Shown: positions 17,598 through 27,645, counted from the first letter of the stretch. The stretch: 64,000 bases of DNA from Streptomyces cellostaticus (GCF_023630175.1 NZ_JALLIN010000010.1:1-64000), one strand, 5' to 3'. Numbers and translations are program-made. The notes: generated by a model not told the origin, from the letters alone.

Positions 17598-20500
17598 ATG
17601 GCGGAACAGCGGCGGTCGGGCGGGGACGGGGCCCCGGCATCCGAACGCGTCCTGGTGGTCTTCCCCGGCTACCACCGGGCCTGGGCGGCCTGGATCGCCC
17701 AGTGCCTGGAGAGCCACGGGCACCAGGCCACGCTGCAACGCTGGGACCCGCCGCGCGAGACCGCGCTCGAGGACTCCCTCGCCGACCTGCTGCTGGCCTC
17801 GGGCCCGGTGCTGCTCGTCCTGGACGACTGGTTCTTCGAACTCGGACCGCGCCCGCCGGGCGAGTGGAACGACGCCCTGCGCGGCTTCGTCGCGGCGAAC
17901 GCCGACCGGTTCGCCGCCGTCAACCTCACCAACCGGTCACTGCTGCCGGCCACCGCGGTCCTCGAACCCGCAAGCCTGTGGGGCCTGAGCGAGGAGGCCG
18001 CCGAGGAGCGGCTGATGCGAAGGCTGGGCCTGGAACGCCGCCGGGTGCCGCGGCCGGTCGCCCACCGGGCCCGCTACCCCGAGAACCGGTGCGAGATCTG
18101 GGGCGAGATCCCGCGCCGCAACCCCCGCTTCACCGGCCGGGACGACCTGCTCACCGGCCTCCACCAGCAACTCGCCGACGCCGACCGGGGCGCCGCCGTG
18201 TGCACGCTGCTCGGCATGTCCGGCATCGGCAAGACCCAGCTCGCCGCCGAGTACGCGCACCGGTTCAGCACCGACTACGACGTCGTGTGGTGGGTCAACT
18301 CCGACGACCGCAACATCCAGCGCGACCGGCTCGGCGAACTCGCCGTGGAGCTCGGCCTGCGCGTCGGCAACGAACCCGGCGAGCGCATCCGGGCCGTCCG
18401 CGAGGCCCTGCGCCGCGGCGAGCCCTACGGCCGCTGGCTGCTGATCTTCGACGGCTGGGACGACACCGACGGCGTCGACACCCTGCTCCCGCAGGGCGCG
18501 GGCCACGTCCTCGTCACCTCCCGCAACCGAGGCTGGGGCGAGCACACCGACATCCTGGAGATTCCCGCGTTCCTGCGCGCCGAGTCCACCGCCTATCTGC
18601 TGCGCCGCGCGCCGCACATCAGCGCCGTCGAGGCCGACGAGGTCGCCGCCGAGTTCGGTGACGTCGCACTGCCGCTCGTCCAGGCCGCCTCCTGGCTCGG
18701 CGAGTCGCGCATGGAGGTGCCCGAGTACCTGCGCATGGTCCGCGAGCGCCGGCTGTCCACCGTGGACGAGCCCGCCACCGGTGAGGGCTTCCCGCGCTCG
18801 TCCATGACGTCCTGGTCGATACTGCTGAACCGGCTGCGCGGCGCCCAGCCGCAGACCATCGACATCCTCGGCCTGTGCACCTCGTTCGCCCCCGGGCGCA
18901 TCCCGCTCGGTCTCATCCGCGCCTACCCGCACGCCGACCTGCCCGAGCAGTTGCGCTGGATGTCCAGCGACCTCACCGCCTGGACCCGGGCCCTGGACAC
19001 CCTGGTCAACTACTCGGTGCTGACCCGGGAGACCCGCGGCCCGGTCGGCGTCGAGATGGGCCCGCACCAGGAGTCGGTCCACATGCACCGGCTGGTCCAC
19101 GACATCGTCTCCAAGCTGACCAGCGAGGACAGCCGGGTGGTGCACCGCCAGGCGGTCCGCACCCTGCTGGCCCAGGCCGACCCCGGCAACCCGCTGGACA
19201 GCCGCAACTGGCCCCGGTACGCGGAGCTGCTGCCCCACCTGGAACCCTCGGGCGCCCTGAGCAGCGCCCAGCCGCGCGTCCAGGAGACCGTGCTGAACTG
19301 CCTGCGCTACTGCTACCGCAGCGGCGAGTACAAGGGCGGTCTGGACCTGGCCCGGCGCATCCGCGACCACTGGTCCCGGATCATGGACCCGCTGGCCCAG
19401 CCCATGCTCGACCTGACCACGCAGGAGAGCAACATCCTGCGGGCCAGCGGCCGGTTCCGCGACGCCTACGAGCTGGACCGCGCCGTCCACCAGCGCCTCG
19501 GTGACGCCGAGGCGCCCTCCGAACTGGCCGAGCTGTCCACCAAGGGCGCCATGGCCGCCAGCCTGCGCCACCTGGGCCGCTACGACGACGCGCACGAGCT
19601 GCAGACCGAGGTCCTCGACGGCTACGGCCGGCTGCTCGGCCCGGACGAGGGCCCCGCCCTGATCGCCCGGCACAACCACGGCGTCGGACTGCGCCTGCTC
19701 GGCCGCTACCAGGAGGCGTACGAACTCGACCTGGACACGCTCGCCCGCCGGGACAACGTCCTGCGCGCCCGGCACATCAGCACCCTGAACTCGGGCGGCG
19801 CCGTCGCCCACGACCTGCGGTTGCTGGGCCGGTACCGGGACGCGCTGGCCCGTCAGGAGACGGTGGTCCGGCTGAGCCTGCAGGTGCTCGGCGCGCGGCA
19901 TCCGCAGACCCTGTCGGCCCGTGGCCAGCTCGTCATGTGCCGCCGCCGGGAGGGCGGCCACACCCAGGACCTGGGGCCCGAGATGGCGAGCCTCCTCGAC
20001 CAGTTCGCCCAGGTGCACGGCCGTGAGCACTACCGGACGCTGGCGTTCACCACCAACTACGGCAACTACCTGCGGGAGCACGGTGACCTCGCCCAGGCCC
20101 GGGAACTGATCGACCGGGCCGAGGCCGGCTACCGCGCACTGCTCGGCCCGGCCCACCCGGTCGCCACCGGCATGCTCTCCAACACCGGTCTCGTCATGCA
20201 GGCCGCCGGTGAACGCGCCGAGGCCCTGTCCATGTTCGAGGCGTCCTTCGCGGGCCTCACCGCCACCCTCGGCGCGGACCACCCCTGGGTCCTCGGCTGC
20301 GCCCTCAACGCGGCCAGCGCCCGCAACCTGGGCGACCGGATCACCGACGCCGTGGAGCTGAGCCGGGAGACCCTGCGCCGGGCGCGGCACACGCTGGGGC
20401 ACGAGCACCCGCTCACGCTCTCCTGCCAGGTGGCGCTGGCCGCCGACCTGCGGGCCGCGCGGGAGCACGAGGAGGCCGGAAAGCTGGAGGAGGACGGCAT

Positions 20501-20600
20501 GCTCGGCCTGACCCGCACCCTGGGCGCCCAGCACCCCCACACCATCTCGGCCCGTCAGCGGACCCGCCCCTACTGGGACTTCGAGCCCTACCTGGGCTGA
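17598..20600 (+). CDS. fxsT: FxSxx-COOH system TIR/NB-ARC/TPR protein (FxsT-like STAND NTPase)
   Basis: 1000 aa. Residues ~15-140 form a TIR-like domain (ERVLVVFPGYHRAWAAWIAQ..., VLLVLDDWFFE). An NB-ARC NTPase follows with Walker A GMSGIGKT at 206-213 and Walker B WLLIFDGWDD near 275. From ~560 to 960 there are TPRs with the kinesin-light-chain-like pattern (LGRYDDAHELQTEVLDGYGRLLG, ARELIDRAEAGYRALLG). This architecture is that of the TPR protein of FxSxx-COOH systems and of STAND switches in general: ligand binding to the TPRs triggers NTP-dependent oligomerisation. The ATG at 17598 follows GGGAGCG, 74 bp after the hydroxylase; TAGCGT about 40 bp upstream may be an internal -10. Last gene of the cluster, ended by a strong hairpin. 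Confidence 0.85.
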   Translation: MAEQRRSGGDGAPASERVLVVFPGYHRAWAAWIAQCLESHGHQATLQRWDPPRETALEDSLADLLLASGPVLLVLDDWFFELGPRPPGEWNDALRGFVAANADRFAAVNLTNRSLLPATAVLEPASLWGLSEEAAEERLMRRLGLERRRVPRPVAHRARYPENRCEIWGEIPRRNPRFTGRDDLLTGLHQQLADADRGAAVCTLLGMSGIGKTQLAAEYAHRFSTDYDVVWWVNSDDRNIQRDRLGELAVELGLRVGNEPGERIRAVREALRRGEPYGRWLLIFDGWDDTDGVDTLLPQGAGHVLVTSRNRGWGEHTDILEIPAFLRAESTAYLLRRAPHISAVEADEVAAEFGDVALPLVQAASWLGESRMEVPEYLRMVRERRLSTVDEPATGEGFPRSSMTSWSILLNRLRGAQPQTIDILGLCTSFAPGRIPLGLIRAYPHADLPEQLRWMSSDLTAWTRALDTLVNYSVLTRETRGPVGVEMGPHQESVHMHRLVHDIVSKLTSEDSRVVHRQAVRTLLAQADPGNPLDSRNWPRYAELLPHLEPSGALSSAQPRVQETVLNCLRYCYRSGEYKGGLDLARRIRDHWSRIMDPLAQPMLDLTTQESNILRASGRFRDAYELDRAVHQRLGDAEAPSELAELSTKGAMAASLRHLGRYDDAHELQTEVLDGYGRLLGPDEGPALIARHNHGVGLRLLGRYQEAYELDLDTLARRDNVLRARHISTLNSGGAVAHDLRLLGRYRDALARQETVVRLSLQVLGARHPQTLSARGQLVMCRRREGGHTQDLGPEMASLLDQFAQVHGREHYRTLAFTTNYGNYLREHGDLAQARELIDRAEAGYRALLGPAHPVATGMLSNTGLVMQAAGERAEALSMFEASFAGLTATLGADHPWVLGCALNAASARNLGDRITDAVELSRETLRRARHTLGHEHPLTLSCQVALAADLRAAREHEEAGKLEEDGMLGLTRTLGAQHPHTISARQRTRPYWDFEPYLG

Positions 20601-20688
20601 AGCACCTCGAAGGGCGCGGGGAACCGGGCGATCGACCCCACGCACCCGCAGCCGCGCACATTCCGGACGACCCTGCCTCATGAGCGAA

Positions 20689-20728
20689 GGGCCCGGCCCC
20701 GAGTCGCTGAGAACTCGGAGCCGGGCCC
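20689..20728. terminator. Bidirectional terminator between fxsT-like gene and kgd
   Basis: A long hairpin: GGGCCCGGC-CCCGAGT pairs with ACTCGG-AGCCGGGCCC around an 8-nt loop. It lies between convergent stop codons at 20600 and 20753. Confidence 0.8.
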
Positions 20729-20752
20729 CATCCGCGGCTGAGCCGCCGAGGC

Positions 20753-23700
20753 CTACGCCTCGAACACCTCACGCACGAGCTGCTCCTGCTCGGCCTGGTG
20801 ACGCTTCGCGGAACCCACCGCCGGGGACGAGCCGTGCGGACGCGAGATGCGCCGCAGCCGCTCGCCGGCCGGGATGTCCGCGCCGACCGCCAGGTCCAGG
20901 TGGTCGATCAGGTTGAGCGCGATGAACGGCCAGGCACCCTGGTTGGCGGGCTCCTCCTGCGTCCACAGGTACTTCTCGGCGTTCGGGTACTTGTTGACCT
21001 CCGCCTGGAGCTCCGCACCCGGCAGCGGGTACAGGCGCTCGATGCGGATGATCGCCGTGTCCACGGCGCCGCGCTTCTGCCGCTCGGCCTCGAGGTCGTA
21101 GTAGACCTTGCCGGCGCAGAAGACGACCTTGCGGACCGCCGCCGGGTCGACGGTGTTGTCGCCGATGACCGGACGGAACTCGCCCGAGGTGAACTCCTCC
21201 GCCTTCGAGGCCGCCGCCTTCAGGCGCAGCATCGACTTCGGGGTGAAGACGACCAGCGGCTTGTGGTGCGGGTTGTGCACCTGCCACCGCAGGAGGTGGA
21301 AGTAGTTCGACGGCGAGGTCGGCATCGCGACCGTCATGTTGTTCTGCGCGCAGAGCTGCAGGAAACGCTCCGGGCGGGCCGAGGAGTGGTCCGGGCCCTG
21401 GCCCTCGTAGCCGTGCGGCAGCAGCAGGGTGACGCCGGAGGTCTGGCCCCACTTCTGCTCGGCCGAGGAGATGAACTCGTCCACGACGGTCTGGGCGCCG
21501 TTGACGAAGTCGCCGAACTGGGCCTCCCACATCACCAGCGCGTCGGGACGGGCCAGCGAGTAGCCGTACTCGAAGCCCATCGCCGCGTACTCGGAGAGCA
21601 GCGAGTTGTAGACGTTCAGGCGGGCCTGGTCATCGGAGAGGTACTGCAGCGGCGTGTACTCCTCGCCGGTGCTGCGGTCGATCAGTACCGCGTGGCGCTG
21701 GCCGAAGGTGCCGCGCTGGGAGTCCTGGCCCGCGAGCCGGACCGGGGTGCCCTCCAGCAGCAGCGAGCCGACCGCGAGGGTCTCGCCCATGCCCCAGTCG
21801 ATCGTGCCGTCCTCGACCATCGACGCCCGGCGCTGGAGCTGCGGCTGCAGACGCGGGTGCACGGTGATGTGGTCGGGGACGTTGACCTGGGACTCGGCGA
21901 TCCGCTTCACGACCTCCGAGGAGATCGCGGTCGGGACCGCGACCGGGAAGCCGTCCTGCGGTGCGTGGGTGTCACCGGCGGCCGGCTGCGAGGTGGCCTC
22001 GCGGACCTCGGTGAAGACCTTCTCGAGCTGGCCCTGGTAGTCCTGCAGCGCCTGCTCGGCCTCTTCCAGCGTGATGTCGCCGCGACCGATCAGGGACTCG
22101 GTGTAGAGCTTGCGCACCGAGCGCTTCTTGTCGATCAGGTCGTACATCAGCGGCTGCGTGAAGGCCGGGTTGTCCGACTCGTTGTGACCGCGGCGGCGGT
22201 AGCAGATGAGATCGATCACCACGTCCTTGTTGAACGCCTGGCGGAACTCGAAGGCGAGCCGCGCGACGCGGACCACGGCCTCCGGGTCGTCGCCGTTCAC
22301 GTGGAAGATCGGGGCCTCGATCATGCGGGCCACGTCCGTCGCGTACATGGAGGAACGCGAGGACTCGGGGGCCGCGGTGAAGCCGACCTGGTTGTTGATG
22401 ACGATGTGGACCGTGCCGCCGGTGCGGTAGCCGCGCAGCTGCGACATGTTCAGGGTCTCGGCCACCACGCCCTGGCCCGCGAAGGCCGCGTCGCCGTGGA
22501 TCGCCACCGGCAGGACGGTGAAGTCCGTGCCGCCCTTGTTGATGATGTCCTGCTTGGCCCGCGCGACGCCCTCGAGGACCGGGTCGACGGCCTCCAGGTG
22601 CGAGGGGTTCGCGACCAGCGACACCTTGATCTGCTCGCCGTCCAGGCCGGTGAAGGTGCCCTCGGCGCCCAGGTGGTACTTCACGTCGCCGGAGCCGTGC
22701 ATCGACTTCGGGTCGAGGTTGCCCTCGAACTCGCGGAAGATCTGCGCGTAGGACTTGCCGACGATGTTGGCGAGGACGTTGAGCCGGCCGCGGTGGGCCA
22801 TGCCGATGACGACCTCGTCCAGGCGGGACTCGGCCGCCGAGTCGATGACCGCGTCCAGCAGCGGGATGACGGACTCGCCGCCCTCCAGCGAGAAGCGCTT
22901 CTGGCCGACGTACTTCGTCTGCAGGAAGGTCTCGAAGGCCTCCGCCGCGTTCAGGCGGCGCAGGATGCGGAGCTGCTCCTCGCGCTCCGGCTTGGAGTGC
23001 GGCCGCTCGACGCGGTCCTGGATCCACTTGCGCTGCTTGGGGTCCTGGATGTGCATGAACTCGATGCCGGTGGTGCGGCAGTACGAGTCGCGCAGCACAC
23101 CGAGGATGTCGCGCAGCTTCATCATGGACTTGCCGGCGAAACCGCCGACGGCGAACTCGCGCTCCAGGTCCCACAGGGTGAGGCCGTGCTCGGTGATGTC
23201 CAGGTCGGGGTGCTTGCGCTGCTGGTACTCCAGCGGGTCGGTGTCGGCCATGACGTGGCCGCGGACCCGGTAGGAGTGGATCAGCTCGAAGACGCGGGCG
23301 GCCTTGGTGACGTCGTCGTCGTGCGAGGCGTCGATGTCCTTGAGCCAGCGGACCGGCTCGTAGGGGATGCGCAGCGCCTCGAAGATGCCGTCGTAGAAGC
23401 CGTTCTCGCCGAGCAGCAGGTTCGCGACCTGGCGGAGGAACTCGCCGGAGGCGGCGCCCTGGATCACCCGGTGGTCGTAGGTCGACGTGAGCGTCATGAC
23501 CTTCGAGATGCCGAGCTTGTTCAGCGTGTCCTGGCTGGTGCCCTGGAACTCGGCCGGGTAGTCCATGGAGCCGACGCCCATGATCACGGACTGGCCGGGC
23601 ATCAGACGCGGCACGGAGTGGACGGTGCCGAGACCGCCGGGGTTGGTCAGCGAGACCGTCACGCCGGTGAAGTCGTCCATCGTCAGCTTGCCGTCGCGGG

Positions 23701-24577
23701 CGCGGCGGACGATGTCCTCGTAGGCCTGCCAGAACTCGAAGAAGTTCAGCGTCTCGGCCTTCTTGATGGCGGCCACGACGAGCTGGCGGTCGCCGTTGGG
23801 CTTCACCAGGTCGATGGCCAGGCCGAGGTTGACGTGCGGCGGCTTGACCAGGGTCGGCTTGCCGTCCTTCTCGCCGAACGCGTGGTTCATCGACGGCATG
23901 GCCTTGATGGCCTGCACCATCGCGAAGCCGATCAGGTGCGTGAAGGAGATCTTCCCGCCCCGGGCGCGCTTCAGATGGTTGTTGATGACGATGCGGTTGT
24001 CGAACAGCAGCTTCACCGGGACCGCGCGGACCGAGGTGGCCGTCGGCAGCTCGAGCGAGGCGTTCATGTTCTTCGCGACGGCGGCGGACGGGCCGCGCAG
24101 CGTCACGTACTCCGGGCCCTCGGGGGCCTCTGCGGCCGGGGCCGCCTGGGGCCTCGCCTGGGCCGGCGCCTGTGCGGGCGTCGCCGGCCTGGCCGGAGCG
24201 GCGGCGGGGGCCTTCGCCGCGGGGGCGGGAGCCGGAGCGGCGGCCGGGGCCGCGGCGGGCTTCGGGGCGGCCGCCGGCGCCTGCGCCGGAGCGGCCTGGG
24301 CCGGAGCGGCCGGCTGGGCCTGGGGAGCCTGGGTGGTGGTCCCTGCGGCCCCCGCGGCCGCAGTACCCGCCGGGGCCGACGCGGCAGGCGCGCCCGGCTT
24401 GTAGTCGGCGAAGAAGTCCCACCAGGCGCGGTCTACGGAATTCGGGTCCTGGAGGTACTGCTGATAGATCTCGTCGACGAGCCACTCGTTGGGACCGAAC
24501 GCGGCGGCGGGGTTCTTCCCGGCTCGGTCGTCGGTCTTGCTGGGGGAGCTCGAGTTACTGGGGGACTGTGGCGACAC
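20753..24577 (-). CDS. kgd: Multifunctional 2-oxoglutarate decarboxylase / dehydrogenase E1-E2 (Kgd)
   Basis: About 1274 aa. The N-terminal tag ([20 protein letters not shown]) that precedes actinobacterial Kgd is followed by a long Ala/Pro/Gln linker (residues ~60-150), an E2 succinyltransferase-like domain ending in [16 protein letters not shown], then the thiamine-diphosphate E1 ([32 protein letters not shown]). It decarboxylates 2-oxoglutarate in the TCA cycle, feeding succinyl-CoA via a lipoyl partner or succinate semialdehyde. I chose the GTG at 24577 ([11 protein letters not shown]...) because family members begin there; a GTG at 24604 would add 9 residues but has no ribosome site. Monocistronic, convergent with the conflict cluster. 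Confidence 0.95.
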   Translation of the reverse strand: MSPQSPSNSSSPSKTDDRAGKNPAAAFGPNEWLVDEIYQQYLQDPNSVDRAWWDFFADYKPGAPAASAPAGTAAAGAAGTTTQAPQAQPAAPAQAAPAQAPAAAPKPAAAPAAAPAPAPAAKAPAAAPARPATPAQAPAQARPQAAPAAEAPEGPEYVTLRGPSAAVAKNMNASLELPTATSVRAVPVKLLFDNRIVINNHLKRARGGKISFTHLIGFAMVQAIKAMPSMNHAFGEKDGKPTLVKPPHVNLGLAIDLVKPNGDRQLVVAAIKKAETLNFFEFWQAYEDIVRRARDGKLTMDDFTGVTVSLTNPGGLGTVHSVPRLMPGQSVIMGVGSMDYPAEFQGTSQDTLNKLGISKVMTLTSTYDHRVIQGAASGEFLRQVANLLLGENGFYDGIFEALRIPYEPVRWLKDIDASHDDDVTKAARVFELIHSYRVRGHVMADTDPLEYQQRKHPDLDITEHGLTLWDLEREFAVGGFAGKSMMKLRDILGVLRDSYCRTTGIEFMHIQDPKQRKWIQDRVERPHSKPEREEQLRILRRLNAAEAFETFLQTKYVGQKRFSLEGGESVIPLLDAVIDSAAESRLDEVVIGMAHRGRLNVLANIVGKSYAQIFREFEGNLDPKSMHGSGDVKYHLGAEGTFTGLDGEQIKVSLVANPSHLEAVDPVLEGVARAKQDIINKGGTDFTVLPVAIHGDAAFAGQGVVAETLNMSQLRGYRTGGTVHIVINNQVGFTAAPESSRSSMYATDVARMIEAPIFHVNGDDPEAVVRVARLAFEFRQAFNKDVVIDLICYRRRGHNESDNPAFTQPLMYDLIDKKRSVRKLYTESLIGRGDITLEEAEQALQDYQGQLEKVFTEVREATSQPAAGDTHAPQDGFPVAVPTAISSEVVKRIAESQVNVPDHITVHPRLQPQLQRRASMVEDGTIDWGMGETLAVGSLLLEGTPVRLAGQDSQRGTFGQRHAVLIDRSTGEEYTPLQYLSDDQARLNVYNSLLSEYAAMGFEYGYSLARPDALVMWEAQFGDFVNGAQTVVDEFISSAEQKWGQTSGVTLLLPHGYEGQGPDHSSARPERFLQLCAQNNMTVAMPTSPSNYFHLLRWQVHNPHHKPLVVFTPKSMLRLKAAASKAEEFTSGEFRPVIGDNTVDPAAVRKVVFCAGKVYYDLEAERQKRGAVDTAIIRIERLYPLPGAELQAEVNKYPNAEKYLWTQEEPANQGAWPFIALNLIDHLDLAVGADIPAGERLRRISRPHGSSPAVGSAKRHQAEQEQLVREVFEA

Positions 24578-24879
24578 GGCGGCAACCGCCCTCTTCCGCT
24601 TCACAAGGTGATGGACAGCGGGAATAAAGGCTACGCCTCCAAGACCGTGAAGGTCAGGTCGGGTCCGTCCATCGTCACGTAAGTCACATCAGAAATCTTG
24701 TTTCAGGGCTTGATATGGCGGGAAACAAGTGTGGTTCCGGATGTGTGAGCGGGTGTGCGGGATCGCCGGGCGGGGCCCGGTGCCGCCGGTCGGCGCGCGT
24801 CGTCGGGGCCCGTCCCTGTTCACACGTGTCCGGCTGCGCGGACGCTCGTGGATCTTGAGGTTCCGGTTCGGACCCTACG
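24578..24879. other. Intergenic region upstream of kgd, downstream of sensor kinase
   Basis: 302 bp without a credible gene. It should hold the kgd promoter (minus strand) and the terminator of the two-component operon. The only clear structure is the inverted repeat listed separately; no strong hairpin is seen next to the kinase stop. Confidence 0.6.
24697..24729. promoter_or_regulatory. Inverted repeat upstream of kgd, candidate operator
   Basis: CTTGTTTC (24697-24704) and GAAACAAG (24722-24729) form a perfect 8-bp inverted repeat spaced by 17 bp, 120 bp upstream of the kgd start, in an A/T-richer patch. GTCAC is also repeated at 24675-24688. The size suits a dimeric regulator. No regulator can be named. 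Confidence 0.4.
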
Positions 24880-26004
24880 TCAACTTCGGAAGGAAGTCTC
24901 TCCCGGAAGGGTGACGATGATCCGGCAGCCCCGCTCGGATTCGGCCACGCCGATCCGGCCGTTGTGCAGATCGACGGCCCACCGGGCGATCGCCAGGCCC
25001 AGGCCCGTGCCGCCGTCGCTGCCCGGACCGTGCGGCCGGGTCACCGCGCCGCGGTTGAACCGCTCGAACACGCGGTGCCACTCCGAGCGCGGGATGCCCG
25101 GACCCTCGTCCAGCACCTCCAGCTCCAGCGAGTCCGGCTGCGGCCCGCGCCGTGCCCGCACGGTCACCCGCCCGTGCGGCGGGCTGTGCTTGACCGCGTT
25201 GTCGATCAGGTTGACGACCACCTGGTGGATGCGCTCGGGATCCGCGTGCGCGGTCAGCTCGGGCGGGGAGACATCGAGGTGCAGGTGCACGTCCGTGCGG
25301 GTGTGGTTGCCGGAGCCCGAGGCGAGGCCCGCGCGCGCCGAGGCGACCATGTTGGCCTCCTTCAGCACGCCCGACAGGTACGGCCACACCTCGAAGCGCC
25401 GCATCTTCAGCGGTACGACGCCGTTGTCGAGCCGGGACAGGTCCAGCAGGGTCTCCACGAGCCGGCCGAGCCGCTCGGTCTGCTTCAGGGCCGTCCGCAT
25501 GGTCTCCGGATCGGCCTCGGTGACCCCGTCGACGATGTTCTCCAGCACCGCGCGCAGTCCCGCGATCGGGGTGCGCAGCTCGTGCGAGACGTTCGCCACC
25601 AGCTCCTTGCGCTGGCGGTCCTGGGCCTCCAGCTCGTCCGCCATGGCGTTGATGGTCACCGCGAGGCCGCCCAGCTCGTCCCGGCGGCCCTCGCTCACCC
25701 GGCGGGTGTAGTCGCCCTGCGCGATCGAGCGGGCGACCGCGTTCATCTCGTCCAGCGGGGCGGTGAGCGAATGGGCCACGAACTGCGTGATCAGCAGTGT
25801 GGCGATCATCGAGAAGACCGTGATGAAGCGCAGCTCCGTCTGCGTGTGCACCGCGATCATCGAGAGACCGGTGGTGATCAGCACCGAGATGACGACCAGC
25901 GCGCCCAGCTTGGTCTTGATCGAGAACGGGCGTACGCCGCCGCCCCAGGGGTCCTCCGCGGGGTTCCCGGGGCTCCTCCGTGCGGCCTCCCGCCCCTCGC
26001 TCAT
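24880..26004 (-). CDS. Two-component sensor histidine kinase
   Basis: 374 aa membrane kinase. After a ~30-residue cytoplasmic lead there are two closely spaced TM helices (LGALVVISVLITTGLSMIAV; FITVFSMIATLLITQFVA) with almost no extracytoplasmic loop, then HAMP (APLDEMNAVARSIAQGDYTRRV), a DHp H-box VSHELRTPIAG, N-box NLIDNAVKHS, G1 DEGPGIP and G2 GGTGLGLAIA. The tiny sensor loop suggests it senses within the membrane or cytosol. The ATG at 26004 overlaps the response regulator stop (ATGA), giving a standard regulator-kinase operon. The frame extends upstream inside the regulator gene but is not used. Confidence 0.92.
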   Translation of the reverse strand: MSEGREAARRSPGNPAEDPWGGGVRPFSIKTKLGALVVISVLITTGLSMIAVHTQTELRFITVFSMIATLLITQFVAHSLTAPLDEMNAVARSIAQGDYTRRVSEGRRDELGGLAVTINAMADELEAQDRQRKELVANVSHELRTPIAGLRAVLENIVDGVTEADPETMRTALKQTERLGRLVETLLDLSRLDNGVVPLKMRRFEVWPYLSGVLKEANMVASARAGLASGSGNHTRTDVHLHLDVSPPELTAHADPERIHQVVVNLIDNAVKHSPPHGRVTVRARRGPQPDSLELEVLDEGPGIPRSEWHRVFERFNRGAVTRPHGPGSDGGTGLGLAIARWAVDLHNGRIGVAESERGCRIIVTLPGETSFRS

Positions 26005-26741
26005 GGCGTCGGCGTCTCCAGTGCGTATCCGACACCGTGCACCGTGCGGATGCGCTCGGCGCCGATCTTCCGGCGCAGCGCCTTGATGTGGCTGTCCACG
26101 GTCCGGGTGCCGGAGGCGTCCGCCCAGTCCCAGACCTCGGCCAGGAGCTGCTCGCGGGAGAGCACCGCGCGCGGGGTGTTCGCCAGGCACACCAGGAGAT
26201 CGAACTCGGTGGGCGTGAGGTGGACGTCCTCGGACCGCACCCGCACCCGGCGCTGCGCGTGGTCGATCTCCAGCTCGCCGAGCCGCAGGATGCCCGAGCG
26301 CGGCGTGGAGGCGGCGACGGCCGCCCGCTCCACCCGCCGCAGCAGGACGTGCACCCGCGCGGCCAGCTCCCGCATCGAGAACGGCTTGGTCATGTAGTCG
26401 TCGGCGCCGACGCCGAGCCCGACCAGCATGTCGGTCTCGTCGTCGCGCGCGGTGAGCATCAGCACCGGCACCGGGCGCTGGGCCTGCACGCGCCGGCAGA
26501 CCTCCAGGCCGTCGAAGCCGGGCAGCATGATGTCGAGGATCAGCAGGTCGGGCTGCCAGGCCTCGGCGGTGTCCACCGCGGCCGGTCCGTCGGCCGCGGT
26601 CTGCACGAGGAATCCCTCCGCGCGAAGACGGGCCGCGATGGCGTCGACGATCGTGGAATCGTCCTCGACCACCAGCACCCGGCGCTGTGCGCCGGGGGTG
26701 GTCGTGGCCGCGCCGGTCTGGGAGGTGTGTGTCTGCTCCAT
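26001..26741 (-). CDS. OmpR/PhoB-family response regulator
   Basis: 246 aa. The receiver domain has the acidic pair E26/D27-D28, phosphoacceptor Asp70 in LLILDIMLPG, the switch Thr in MLTARDD and Lys in MTKPF. A winged-helix DNA-binding domain follows (HLTPTEFDLLVCLA, SREQLLAEVWDW, TVDSHIKALRRKIG, IRTVHGVGYAL). It is the partner of the kinase encoded downstream, whose start overlaps this stop. The target genes are unknown; kgd lies next to the pair on the same strand and may be one target, but that is only positional. Confidence 0.93.
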   Translation of the reverse strand: MEQTHTSQTGAATTTPGAQRRVLVVEDDSTIVDAIAARLRAEGFLVQTAADGPAAVDTAEAWQPDLLILDIMLPGFDGLEVCRRVQAQRPVPVLMLTARDDETDMLVGLGVGADDYMTKPFSMRELAARVHVLLRRVERAAVAASTPRSGILRLGELEIDHAQRRVRVRSEDVHLTPTEFDLLVCLANTPRAVLSREQLLAEVWDWADASGTRTVDSHIKALRRKIGAERIRTVHGVGYALETPTP

Positions 26742-26850
26742 CGCCCGCCCCTGTTGCTTTCCGGAATCAGTGGGGTGATCCCATGACTGCGATTGACGCT
26801 TGAATGATCCGCGTCAGGGCAGCACATTACGGGGACCGACCACGCCGTCG

Positions 26851-27528
26851 CTATCCAGGGCGGACGGCGAGGTGCACGGCGTCCGGAACGCCCCGGGCAA
26901 CGGGCACCTCTTCGGTACGCACCTGACGGAATCCGGCATTCCGCAAGGTTCCTTCAAAATCCGGAGAGGGTGCGGCCGACCATACCGCGATCACCCCGTC
27001 GGGCTTCAACGCCCTTGCGCACGCGGCGAGTCCGGCGGGGGAGTAGAGACCGTCGTTGTCCTCGGTGACGGTCCAGCCCGGTCCGTTGTCGATGTCGAGG
27101 CACAGGGCGTCGAACGTGTCCGATGTCTCCTCGAGGTAGGTGAGGAGGTCCGCCTCGACGATCCGGGTGCGCGGATCGGCGAGCGCCTCGGCGGACAGTT
27201 CCGCCAGGGGCCCGCCGCGATGCCACCCGATGACGGCCGGCTCCCGCTCGACGACCGTGATCCGCCCCCAGCGTCCGCCGGCCGCGGCGTGTGCGAGCGA
27301 GAACCCCACGCCCAGCCCGCCGATCAGCGCCTCGGGCGCCGGACGCCCGTCCAGCGCGTCGTACGCGGCGTCCACCAGCAGCCGCTCCGAGCGGCCGTCG
27401 GAGGTGTCCATCAGGAAGCAGCCGTTGGCGATGATCTGCAGCAGTGCGCCGTGCCTGCGCAGCACCACCTCGCCGTACGGGCCTTCGCGACGGTCCAGGA
27501 CCACGGGTGAGTCGTGCACGGCAGTCAT
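26851..27528 (-). CDS. Spermidine-synthase-like SAM-dependent methyltransferase
   Basis: 225 aa with the Rossmann fold of spermidine synthases: ALIGGLGVGFSLAHAA is the nucleotide loop, ITVVEREPAVIGWH the acidic strand end, and ALCLDIDNGP replaces the catalytic DxxDP region. The N-terminus (GPYGEVVLRRHGALLQIIANGCFLMDT) matches short actinobacterial proteins annotated as spermidine synthase. Because the aminopropyl-transfer signature is incomplete, a methyltransferase role is equally likely. ATG at 27528. It is divergent from lon across a 138-bp regulatory gap that carries the HAIR element. Confidence 0.78.
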   Translation of the reverse strand: MTAVHDSPVVLDRREGPYGEVVLRRHGALLQIIANGCFLMDTSDGRSERLLVDAAYDALDGRPAPEALIGGLGVGFSLAHAAAGGRWGRITVVEREPAVIGWHRGGPLAELSAEALADPRTRIVEADLLTYLEETSDTFDALCLDIDNGPGWTVTEDNDGLYSPAGLAACARALKPDGVIAVWSAAPSPDFEGTLRNAGFRQVRTEEVPVARGVPDAVHLAVRPG

Positions 27529-27624
27529 GCGCCCATCCTGCTCCGATCCGGTGTCGCGGGCACCGTGATTTCGGTGATCGCTGACAGCGAACAGTGAGCC
27601 GGGAACAACAGCGAGGCGTCATGC

Positions 27625-27645
27625 ATTGAGTCGGCATAGCTCAAG
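27625..27645 (+). promoter_or_regulatory. HAIR element (HspR operator) upstream of lon
   Basis: ATTGAGT-N7-GCTCAAG differs from the HspR-associated consensus CTTGAGT-N7-ACTCAAG at one position in each half site and keeps the 7-bp spacing exactly. It lies 21 bp before the lon ATG. HspR, a MerR-type heat-shock repressor, is known to control dnaK, clpB and lon in Streptomyces through this motif, so lon here should be heat-inducible. Confidence 0.85.

Noticed and set aside
20798-24682. Plus-strand 1294-codon open frame opposite kgd
   Set aside because: Exact antisense of a strongly conserved gene; composition is that of a codon-position mirror (Val/Leu/Arg/Asp-rich) and no ribosome site.
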